Assembly: GCF_004363005.1 (NCBI RefSeq)
Contig: NZ_SNYH01000005.1
Span: 308,610 to 372,609, forward strand
Length of the DNA stretch: 64,000 nucleotides
Reading direction: 5' to 3'
From: Tenacibaculum caenipelagi
GTDB taxonomy: Bacteria > Bacteroidota > Bacteroidia > Flavobacteriales > Flavobacteriaceae
Shown here: positions 7,922 through 18,100 of the stretch, piece by piece
Position numbering within the stretch: the first letter of the stretch is position 1
How the letters are laid out: the number at the start of each line of letters is the position of its first letter
Translations under genes and position numbers: made by a program
Notes under the pieces: generated by a model
Database searches by the model: none
What the model was told of the DNA's origin: nothing
Seen by the model: the letters and a program-made list of their open reading frames with translations, nothing else

Positions 7922-9027
7922 TAAATAAAAAAACACTCTGGTACATTTGTTTTGGGATATACATCAATGGCTTTTCACAAGAAGTGTCGTTTTTTAATGC
8001 CGATGGTTTTTTTTCTATCGGAACTCAATCTAACAGAACAGCCTCAATAACTTTGTTTGATATAGATAAAGATGGTGATTTAGATGCATTAATTGCCAAT
8101 GGTAGACATTGGGCTGAACAGAACTACCTGCATTATAATGATGGTAAAGGAGGATTTAAAGAAGCGCTTCCAATAGGTAAACTATTAGATGCTTCGTATG
8201 CAATAAAAAGTGCCGATTTTAACAATGATGGTTATATGGATATCGCAGTGGTTAATGACAATATTAAAAACAAAATTTATTTTGGTTCTAACAATAATGG
8301 TTTTGAAAAAGAAATATCTTTTGGTTCAATAGCACCTTCCAGGAATCTTGAAGTAGCCGATATTGATGGTGATGGAGATACAGACCTAATTATATCAAAC
8401 CGAAGAGCTGTGAATGAAATTTGTGTCAACGATAGTTTAGGGAACTTTGATACAATTATTAATTTCGGGAATAAATCAGACCAAACCATACAAACCTTAG
8501 TAATAGATATCAATAATGATGGATATTTAGATTTAATAACTGCCGAAAGAAAAGGTAAGAACAAAATATATCTTGGAGATAAAAAATTATCTTTTTCTAA
8601 AATTGTAGAGTTTGGTAATGAAAATGTCGAAACTCGCTCTATTGATATTGCTGACTTTAACAAAGATGGATTTTTAGATATCGTAACTGGGAATTTAGGA
8701 GCTAAAAACAGTATCTATTTTGGAAGTGAGACATTAGATTTTAAAAATTACTTAGAGTTTTCCGGCGAACGAATGACTTACTCTATAAAGGTGGCTGACT
8801 TAAATCAAGATGGCTTTTTGGATATTGTTGAAGGAAATTCAGAGGAAAGAAACTATGTTTTCCTTGGTAAAGAAAACACAACTTTTCAGGAAATAGGATT
8901 AAGAGACGACCTAAAAGATGCTACTTATCATATAGCTATTGGCGATCTAAACAATGATGGGATATTGGATATTATAGAAGCTAACTCTGGAGCTTGGAAT
9001 CTATATTATAGAACAGTTAAAAAATAA
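7918..9027 (+). CDS. Seven-repeat FG-GAP/VCBS beta-propeller protein
   Basis: 369 residues with a short signal peptide (about residues 1-22, YINGFSQ). Seven FG-GAP/VCBS blades each carry a DxDxDG-like calcium loop: DIDKDGDLDALIANG, DFNNDGYMDIAVVND, DIDGDGDTDLIIS, DINNDGYLDLITAE, DFNKDGFLDIVTG, DLNQDGFLDIVEG, DLNNDGILDIIEA. This predicts a complete calcium-bound seven-bladed propeller with nothing attached. It overlaps the S41 gene (ATGA) and lies 35 bases from the hydrolase, so co-expression is likely. Propellers of this type bind proteins or glycans; a partnership with the peptidase is inferred from the coupling. Confidence 0.85.
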   Translation: MINKKTLWYICFGIYINGFSQEVSFFNADGFFSIGTQSNRTASITLFDIDKDGDLDALIANGRHWAEQNYLHYNDGKGGFKEALPIGKLLDASYAIKSADFNNDGYMDIAVVNDNIKNKIYFGSNNNGFEKEISFGSIAPSRNLEVADIDGDGDTDLIISNRRAVNEICVNDSLGNFDTIINFGNKSDQTIQTLVIDINNDGYLDLITAERKGKNKIYLGDKKLSFSKIVEFGNENVETRSIDIADFNKDGFLDIVTGNLGAKNSIYFGSETLDFKNYLEFSGERMTYSIKVADLNQDGFLDIVEGNSEERNYVFLGKENTTFQEIGLRDDLKDATYHIAIGDLNNDGILDIIEANSGAWNLYYRTVKK

Positions 9028-9061
9028 ACATATGAGCTGTTTATATAACTTGTTGCCAATC

Positions 9062-10393
9062 ATGTTACGATTAAACCAAAAAACACTTCTATTCTTTTTT
9101 ACTGTTTTACTAATTAAAATAGGCTCTGCACAAAGTATTGACACTCAAAAGCTAGACACCTACTTCAATTCAATTGAGATTAATAATAAATTTATGGGCA
9201 GTGTAGCCATCCTAAAAAAAGGAAACATAATCTACACTAAACAGGTTGGCTTTTCTGATATTCAATCAAAACACAAACCTGATAATAATACGAAGTACAG
9301 AATTGGTAGTATATCAAAAGTATTTACGGCTACCCTCCTATTTAAAGCTATAGAAGAAGGAAAAATAACCCTTAATGAGACTATTAACTCTTACTTTCCT
9401 GAAATAAAAAACGCAAATAAAATCACCATTTCAAATTTGTTAAATCACAGAAGTGGTATTCATAGCTTTACAAATAACAAAAATGAGTTTTTAAGCTATC
9501 ATACTCAATCGAAAACTGAAAAGGAAATGATTACAATTATAACCAAAGGGGGAAGTGATTTTAAACCTAATGAAAAAGCAGCTTATAGCAATTCAAACTA
9601 CCTATTATTATCCTATATTTTAGAAAAACTTTATAAAAAGCCTTATGCTCAAATTTTGGAAAATGAAATTACAAAACCTTTAAATTTGAATCAAACATTT
9701 TTCGGAAGCAAAATTAATATAGAGAATAATGAATGTTACGCTTATCGTTTTGTAGACAAATGGAAACAAACAGAGGAAACCGATCCGTCAATTGATATGG
9801 GAGCGGGTGGTATTGTTTCTTCTCCAACAGATTTAGTACTTTTTGCAAAAGCCTTGTTTAGCCATAAAATACTTTCTGCAGAAAGTGTTGCACAAATGAA
9901 AACCATTCAAGACAAGTTTGGAATGGGAATTTTCAAAACGGAATACTACGACAAAGTTAGTTATGGTCATAATGGAGAAATAAATGGGTTCACTTCTGTT
10001 TTAAGGTATTTTCCTAATGAAGATATTGCTTTTGCAATCACATCCAATGGTTTGAATTACAATTTAAACACAATAACTGTTACCATTGTTAATAGTCTTT
10101 TTAATAAACACTTTAATATTCCTGATTTTAGGGTTTATAAACCAAGCTCCAAAGAACTAAATCAATATCTGGGTATCTATTCAAGTAAAACTTTTCCAGT
10201 AAAACTAACTGTTACAAAATCGGGGAAACAGTTACACTTGCAAGCACCCAGAGATTCTAAAATGAACTTACAAGCAACAGCAAAAGGAGAGTTTAAGTAT
10301 GAGCCTGCAGATATCTCAATTGTGTTTAATATTGGAAAAAATCAAATGCTCATAACTCAAGGCGGGAAAACTAGTATATTAGATAAAGAATAA
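9062..10393 (+). CDS. Serine beta-lactamase-like hydrolase (class C/penicillin-binding fold)
   Basis: 443 residues from ATG 9062, chosen because the signal peptide MLRLNQKTLLFFFTVLLIKIGSAQ starts there; an in-frame ATG at 9032 would prepend ten odd residues. Nucleophile motif S83-I-S-K86, second motif YSNSNYLLL (YxN), and third motif YGHNGEINGF (HxG in place of KTG). The last 80 residues (YLGIYSSKTFPVKLTV...) are a DUF3471-like beta lobe. Such secreted proteins are D-aminopeptidase, esterase or PBP-like hydrolases; resistance to beta-lactams should not be assumed. It sits within the packed S41/FG-GAP/DUF4386 run. Confidence 0.85.
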   Translation: MLRLNQKTLLFFFTVLLIKIGSAQSIDTQKLDTYFNSIEINNKFMGSVAILKKGNIIYTKQVGFSDIQSKHKPDNNTKYRIGSISKVFTATLLFKAIEEGKITLNETINSYFPEIKNANKITISNLLNHRSGIHSFTNNKNEFLSYHTQSKTEKEMITIITKGGSDFKPNEKAAYSNSNYLLLSYILEKLYKKPYAQILENEITKPLNLNQTFFGSKINIENNECYAYRFVDKWKQTEETDPSIDMGAGGIVSSPTDLVLFAKALFSHKILSAESVAQMKTIQDKFGMGIFKTEYYDKVSYGHNGEINGFTSVLRYFPNEDIAFAITSNGLNYNLNTITVTIVNSLFNKHFNIPDFRVYKPSSKELNQYLGIYSSKTFPVKLTVTKSGKQLHLQAPRDSKMNLQATAKGEFKYEPADISIVFNIGKNQMLITQGGKTSILDKE

Positions 10394-10397
10394 GAGT

Positions 10398-11066
10398 ATG
10401 GAAATATTTAAAAACAAAGTAAAAATTGCTGGATTGCTTATCATTTTAGGAATGATAACTGGTGTGTTAAGTATTGCTTCGGCAGTTGACTCTTCAAACT
10501 ACTTAACAGAAGCTTGCGCTAATACAACTCATGTATTACTTGCTGCTTTATTCCAGTTCATTTTGTTTCTAACATATGTAGGCTTTGCCATATTGCTATA
10601 CCCAATTATAAAAAAACATAGTGAAAGTTTAGCTTTAGGCTTTTTAAGTTTCAGAATTACAGCAGGTATTATATTGATTATAGGAACTGTAATACTATTA
10701 TCTATATTGACATTGAGTTGTGAATTTGTAAAAAGTGGTTCAGATAATATGCTATACGAGTCTATTGGCAATATTCTCAAAATTAGTCGCGATCAAGTGA
10801 ATCACATTTTTATGGTAATAACTATTAGTACAGGTAACTTAATGCTGTACATACTTTTTCTAAGGTCAAAGTTAATCCCTAAATGGCTTTCAATATGGGC
10901 AATACTAGGAACAATCTTATCAACATTAGCTAGCATATTGCTCTTATTTAGTTTGATAGAAGTAATTACTATTGAATATGTAATTTTAAATGTACCAACA
11001 GGACTCTTTGAGCTTGTACTTGGTTTTTGGTTAATCGTTAAAGATTTTGAACAAAAAGAATTTTAA
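10398..11066 (+). CDS. DUF4386 family membrane protein
   Basis: 222 residues with six hydrophobic segments. The pattern IAGLLIILGMITGVLSIA near the N-terminus, then YVGFAILLYPIIKKHSESLALGFLSFR and PKWLSIWAILGTILSTLASILLL, matches DUF4386 integral membrane proteins. No catalytic motif is visible. It starts four bases after the hydrolase stop and is the last intact gene of the 5.6-11.1 kb run. Function unknown. Confidence 0.75.
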   Translation: MEIFKNKVKIAGLLIILGMITGVLSIASAVDSSNYLTEACANTTHVLLAALFQFILFLTYVGFAILLYPIIKKHSESLALGFLSFRITAGIILIIGTVILLSILTLSCEFVKSGSDNMLYESIGNILKISRDQVNHIFMVITISTGNLMLYILFLRSKLIPKWLSIWAILGTILSTLASILLLFSLIEVITIEYVILNVPTGLFELVLGFWLIVKDFEQKEF

Positions 11067-11072
11067 ACAGCT

Positions 11073-11485
11073 ATGAATAAAAAAAACTTAATTATGCATA
11101 TTTTACTCATAATTACTTACTTAACTTCTAATGCTCAAACTTGGCAAAACCCGTCCGAAAAATAGCTTGGAAAGATATAGAACCTAAGGAAGGACACTAT
11201 GATTTATCTATTATAGAACATATACTGTGTCACTTGGTATAGCTATTCAATATGGAAATTACATTGGTAAAGCCAGAGTAGATTTAGATTATAATGAAGA
11301 AAATGATAAAGGAAAACGCATACGAAAAAATATAGTTCCGATGCTTCATGATTTTGCCAAAGACTTCCTAAAAATTAATTATATGTTTTGAGGAAATCAA
11401 GAGCCATACTTTAAAGAAGATGTGTTACTATGCCTTCTTTTTTAAATTCATTGTTCAACTTTTTTAAACAAATAATCTTTTCTCG
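11073..11485 (+). pseudogene. Decayed gene for a secreted protein, several frameshifts and a stop
   Basis: ATG 11073 opens a signal peptide (MNKKNLIMHILLIITYLTSNAQ) but stops at TAG 11163-11165. Shifting frame continues as IAWKDIEPKEGHYDLSIIEH, then another shift gives SLGIAIQYGNYIGKARVDLDYNEEN and KDFLKINYMF, a TGA at 11389-11391 where TGG would read YMFWGNQEPYFKEDVL, and a further shift near 11430. The pieces read as one protein broken by at least three frameshifts and one nonsense change. 'W..IEPKEGHYD' recalls the N-terminus of some glycoside hydrolase barrels, but the family is not established. It lies six bases after the DUF4386 gene. Confidence 0.6.
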
Positions 11486-12161
11486 GTAGTGTTTAGAAAG
11501 AATCACTTTAAACAATTAACATCATATTACTAACAAAACAATATTTTTTATTTTTTTTATTCAAAAAAAATGTTAAATTCACAAACAATTGTGAAAATAC
11601 AATCAAAAAAACACATTGATATTTACATCAAAAATTGGCTTTAAGTTTATTTTTTTATGAATAGAAAAATTTCTTAATGCTAAAAAGATTGTTACTTTCA
11701 TTATTAAATAATGAATAGTTGAAATTAGTAAAATCTCTGTATTTGGATTTTTACTAAGGTACATTAAGCTAAAAAAAGAACATTAAGTCCCTCATAAAGA
11801 TGAGTACTTTATTATTATTTCTTCAAAAAAACGGCTACTAACTCAATTTGAGTTTTTCTTGCCTCTTTCCTCCCCTTAAAAACAATGACACTATACTACG
11901 TATTATACGTACGGCTGAACGTTAGTATAAAACTATTATTGGTTTTTACTAAAGTGTTTTAAGTTTCTGCTAAAAAACAAACACCCAATAATGAGTTGTT
12001 TTAAAATTACCTAGCTTAATAAACTTGGTAAAAAATCCTTTTGTTAAGTATTTGACCAAACATCTACTTACTACTGTCTTTTTTTAATTCTATGCTCCTA
12101 TAATCAGTTAAACCACTTCTAACACTGAATTATAGCTACGCATACTTAATTATCAACTATT
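11486..12161. other. AT-rich non-coding leader before the giant adhesin
   Basis: No frame with coding character on either strand. It contains homopolymeric A/T runs, a small 7-bp palindrome at 11840-11854 (AACTCAA-T-TTGAGTT) and a TACGTA-rich stretch near 11899-11912. The promoter of the adhesin operon must lie here, but I could not find a convincing TAnnTTTG element. Confidence 0.4.
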
Positions 12162-15100
12162 ATGAACAAAATTACCCATGTGTATTTAATTTGTAAAAAG
12201 TTTGACAGACACATAAAGTCAATCCTCTTTGCTTCATTTTTTCTATTCTTCAACCTTCTAACTTACGCCAACTCTCCCATAAGTGGAAATAACAATTATA
12301 CAGCTCCCATCACTGTACCCTGTAACACAGATGATCCTGTTGCTGTAATTTCTTCTGGTTTCACTGATTTAACAATAACAGAAAACACTTCTGGTTTATG
12401 TGTATTAGGCTGTGGTATTACTAATTCAGGAAATATTATCGATTCCAATTCAGCAAACTACGCAACCGTTACTACCTTAATAGGTTTAGGAGTAACCCAT
12501 ACACTAACTGTAACAGACAATACTTCTGGAGAGTATTTTAGTTCAGGTGGTTTTGCTGGTTTTTTGATAGAGAATAGCTCTGTTTCACAAGTAGACCTGC
12601 TAAACTCCATAGTTATAAGAACCTATTTAGACGGTGTTGAACAAGAAACAAGCATAAGTAACTCATTAATTACACCTGATAGTAGCTTATTAAATAGCGA
12701 CCAATATTATGTAGGATTTTATACAACACAAGATTATGATACTATTGAAATATCCCTAACTAGTTTGGCAGGTGTATTATCAAGCACAAACGTGTATTAC
12801 GCAGTCACTAATAATTTTTGTACTGGTCCTGCTTTGAAAGCAAATACTCCTACAACATTAACTAAAACTGATTTTCCTGCCCGTATCGTTGATGAACATA
12901 CAGGAATGGGAGGCATTTTAAATCTAGGTAGGGTTAACAACACTAATTCAGCAATCGATTCAGATAGCAATACATATGCTAGTATTGATTTTACTTTGGG
13001 AGTAGCCGCAACAGGAAGCATAGCCATAAAAGATGAGCTAACAAATTATCTAGCGCAAACCTATGTAGGATTTGATATTGAAAACGCTTCTATTTTGAAT
13101 TTAGATTTAATTGAAGGAGTTACCATAACCACCTATTTAGACGGAGTTTCACAAGAGAGCAGATCAGGAAGTTCCGAATTATTATCTGTAGACAGTGGTT
13201 TGCTTTTTACTGGAACAGAACGTTCGCTAATAGGTTTTGTAACAACATTGCCTTTTGACGAAGTTCAATTAACCATAGAACAAACCCTTTCTTTAGATTT
13301 AGGAAGCACTCGTGTTTACAATCTGGTACTAGAAGTATTTAGTGAAGGTGCCCTAGAGTGTGATACAGCTACATTACTAAACAATCCTTCTCATCCTGTA
13401 ATTATTAATAGTACCAATACAGGTGTAGAAGGCGTAGTTTGCGCGGCTTGTGAAATTGACAATGCTACAAATGTTATCAATGAAAGTACTACTGATTATG
13501 CCTCTATAAATGTAGCTGCTGGTGTTGCCAATACTGCCTCTATTTCGGTGGAAAATGTATTAAATATATATCCTGCTGGCAGTAGTGCTGGTTTTGTTAT
13601 TAGAGATACTAATGATTTACTGAAACTGAATTTACTAAACTCTTTAACAGTAACCACCTATTTAAATGGTACTGTTCAAGAATCTCAATCAGGAAATGGT
13701 TTGCTAGCACTTGAAGCTTTGGGATTAATAAATATTACCCCTTCAAGTACAGATGGTTTTTATTTAGTCGGATTTTCTACTACTTTAGAATATGATCAAA
13801 TTAGACTTACAGTAAATGCCTTAGCTGCTGTTATAAATAGCATAGAAGTGTATGGTAGTTATGTAGATGCTTCTATACAAATAAATGGTAACGCTATTAA
13901 CGAAACAGCAATAGGAGCCTCAAACGGAAGCTTAACAGTAACTGTCTCTGGAGGAACACCTCCCTATACTTATTTATGGAGTCCTAATGGAGAAACCTCA
14001 AACACAATTAGCGGATTATCTCCAGGAACTTATAGTGTAAAAGTAACGGATAGTTTGGGGTGTGAAGCGACCTCCGAATATATTATTTATACTGATGGTG
14101 TACAGTATCCTGTACCCTGTAATACTGAAAATCCTATAGCCGTAACCAATTCAGGATTCACAGACTTAACTATAACTGAGAATACTTCTGGGCTTTGTGT
14201 GGCAGGCTGTAGCATTACCGGTTCAAATAATATTATCGATTCAGACTCTTCTAATTATGCAACTGTAAACACCTTAGTTGGACTTGGTGTTACACATACG
14301 CTAACGGTTACCGACAATACCGTAGGTGAGTTTTTTGAAGCTGGCGGTTATGCAGGCTTTTTAATAGAAAATGCTTCAATAGTTCAAGCGGATCTTTTAA
14401 ATGCTATTTCTATTACAACCTATCTTGACGGTGTGCAACAAGAAACCAATGCAGGTACTTCACTAGCTCCAATAGACAGTTCTCTTTTAGGAGGTGATGC
14501 TTTTTATGTCGGATTCTACACTACAATGGATTATGATGCTATTGAAATTGCAATTTCAAGTCTTGCTGGTATTGCTTCAACAACAAATATTTACCATGCT
14601 GTAACCAATAGGTTTTGTGTCGGTCCTGAACTGGCATGTAATACTGCAACCCAATTAACCAAACCCGATTTTCCAATTAGAATTGTAGATGAACATACAG
14701 GAACTGGTGGTATTTTAACTCTAGGTAATGTAAGTAATACAAATAATACTATTGATTCTAACCTCAACAATTATGCTACTATAAACCTATTAGCTGGTGT
14801 GGCTGGTGTAGCTTCTATAGCTTATAAAGATGAAGTTACCAACTATACTGCAAATTCTTTTGCTGGGTTTGATATAGAAAACACTACAATTTTAAATACA
14901 GAATTATTCGATGCCTTAACCATTTCAACTTATTTAGATGGAGTACTTGTAGAATCTAAAACAGGAACAACAGAATTACTTCCTATAGATTCTGGTTTGT
15001 TACTAACAGGAAGTGAATCTGTACGAGTAGGATTTATTACTACTGCTCCTTTTGATGAAGTACAACTTTCTTTAACCCAAACACTTTCGTTAGATTTAGG

Positions 15101-18100
15101 TAGCACTCGTGTTTATGGTATGGTACTAGAATCCTTCTGTCCTAGTACTATTAATTGTGATGAACCTTATGTACTGTCTAATCCCAGTGATTCAGTCATT
15201 ATTAACAATGAGAATACAGGAACAGATGGTGTAGCTTGTATTGCTTGCGAAGTTGACAATGCAATCAATGTTATCTCAGAAGACAATTCTGATTATGCTC
15301 TTATAAATATCGTAACTGGCACTTCAGGTAGTGGGTCTATCTCCATTCAGGATGTACTTGTCGATTATCCTGCAGGTACTCAAGCTGGTTTTGTAATTAG
15401 AGATACGAACGATTTGCTTCAAGCAGATTTATTAAATACGCTTACTATTACAACCTATCTTGACGGTGTTCAACAAGAACAACAAACTTCGAATAATATT
15501 TTAGCATTAGATGCTCTTGGGTTGAATATAATTCCTACAAATACTGATGGTTTTTATGCAGTAGCTTTTACAACAACCTCTAGCTTTGACGAGATTCAAT
15601 TAACGGTAACATCATTAGTCGCTGCCATCAACTCAATTGAAGTATACGGCGGATATCTTGATACTACAGGAACTACTTTCTGTCAAGTAGCTGGAATTGC
15701 CTTATTAAAACAAGGTGTGTTTAATGATTTAGACAGTGATGGATGTACCGATGTTGGTGAAACAATTACCTACACATATACAGTTACTAATACAGGTAAT
15801 GTAAGTATTATCAATATTGAGTTAATCGACCCTCTATCTCCTACACCTCTAACTTTAGTTTCAGGAGACGCTGATGGAGATAACGAATTGGATGTTGATG
15901 AAACATGGATTTATACACTCAACTACGTTATTACCCAAGATGATATAGATACTGGTTCGGTTACTGGACAAGCTACCGTAACAGGAATTAGCACTGGAGG
16001 AACCAACGTTAGCGATTTATCAGACGACAATAATATTTTAGAAGACGATCCTACAGTAATTAACTTATGTCAAACCGAAGATATAGCACTTATTAAACAA
16101 GGAACTATAAATGATGAAAACGGAGACGGTTGTAGCGATGCGGGAGAAAGCATCACATTTGTGCTTTCTGTAATAAACACAGGTAATACAACTTTAAACT
16201 CGGTAGTAGTAACAGACCCGTTATTAACAGTAGCTTATAGCTCTGGTGATACTGATACAGATAACGAGTTAGATGTTGATGAAATATGGGTTTACACAGG
16301 AACCTATAGTGTTACTCCATTAGACATTACAAACAACCTAGTACAAAATCAAGCAACAGTACAAGCCTCAACTGTTTCTGGTGGTACAGTATCTGATCAA
16401 TCAGATGATAATAGTGTTTTAGAAGATGACACAACAACAATTGGACTATGTCAAAATCCAGATATTGCCGTTATAAAAACAGCAAGTCATAATGATACTA
16501 ATTCAGGTGGCTGTACCAATGTAGGCGAAACCCTTACCTACACTATGACTGTAACCAATCAAGGAAATACAAGTTTAACCAATGTTACGCTAAATGACCC
16601 ATTACTTGGTGGAGCTGTTCCGTTGAGTTCAGGAGATGTAAACACAAATAATGTCTTAGATGTAGGCGAAATATGGATATACACAGCCAACTATAGTTTA
16701 ACTCAAGATGATATTGATGCAGGAACTGTTATTAATCAAGCTACTGGAAGCGGAGAATCATCTTTAGGTGTAGTTGTAACAGATTTATCAGATAACAATA
16801 GTATTCTTGAAGACGATCCTACACAAACTTCACTGTGTCAATCCGCTGGAATTGCAGTTATCAAAACAAGTACATTTAATGATGAAGATACTGATGGTTG
16901 TAGTGATGTTGGAGAAACTATTACCTACTCTTTTACTGTTACTAATACTGGAAATACTAGTATTACCAATGTCGTATTGAACGACCCTATGTTAGGTGGT
17001 ACAATAGCTCTAGCTTCTGGTGATATGGATAGTGACAATGAGCTCGACCCTAGTGAAACATGGAATTACACTACAAATTATTCCATCACACAAGCTGATA
17101 TCGATACTGGTTCAGTAAGCAATCAAGCTATAGTAACGGGAACTAGTGCTAACGGAACAGATGTGAGTGATTTATCTGATGACAATAGTCCTACAGAAAA
17201 TGACCAAACACAAACAACTTTATGTCAATCTCCCGGAATTGCACTTATTAAAACTGGCACTTTTAACGACCAAGATACTGATGGTTGTAGTGATGTTGGA
17301 GAAACCATTACCTATACTTTTACTGTTACCAACACAGGAAATACTGTTTTAATCAACACTATTCTTAACGACCCCTTGTTGGGAGGTGCAATAGCCCTAG
17401 ACTCAGGAGATACAGATAGCGACAGTCAACTTGATGTAGGTGAAACATGGATTTATACTGCCAATTATACTCTAACTCAAAATGATATTGATACAGGTTC
17501 TATAAGTAACCAAGCGACTGTGAATGGAGAATCAAACCTAGGTGTAACAGTTTCTGATTTATCCGATGATAGTAGTACTCTTGAAGATGATCCTACTCAA
17601 ACATCTTTATGTCAATCTAATGGAATTGCACTTATCAAAACGGGAACTTTTAATGACGAAGATACTGATGGGTGTAGTGATGCTGGAGAAACCATTACGT
17701 ATACTTTTACTGTTACCAATACAGGAAATACTAATATTACGAATGTAGTACTAAATGATCCGATGTTAGGTGGTACTATTGCCTTAGTTTCAGGTGACAT
17801 CAACAATAATAATCAACTTGACATTAACGAAACTTGGAATTACACTTCTAACTATTCTATCACATTAGCAGACATTAATGCTGGCTTAATTACTAATCAG
17901 GCTACTATAACAGGTGTTAGCATTAACGGTACTAATGTCAGTGATTTATCAGATGATAATAGTACTCTTGAAGATAATCCTACCCAAACTAATTTATGTA
18001 ATCCATATGCTATTTCTCTCGAAAAAATAAGCACCTTTAATGATACTGATGGGAACGGTTATGCTGATATGGGAGAAACTATATCATATACATTTATAGT

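Noticed and set aside
9032..9061. Upstream start for the beta-lactamase-like gene
   Set aside because: It would place ten polar/mixed residues before an otherwise normal signal peptide; ATG 9062 fits better.
9062..10393. Acquired beta-lactam resistance gene
   Set aside because: The SxxK and YxN motifs are generic to the serine-hydrolase fold; the HNG third motif and DUF3471-like lobe point to an ordinary periplasmic hydrolase.
11840..11854. Palindrome as an RNA hairpin
   Set aside because: A one-base loop cannot form a stable RNA hairpin, and short AT-rich palindromes are expected by chance in this region.
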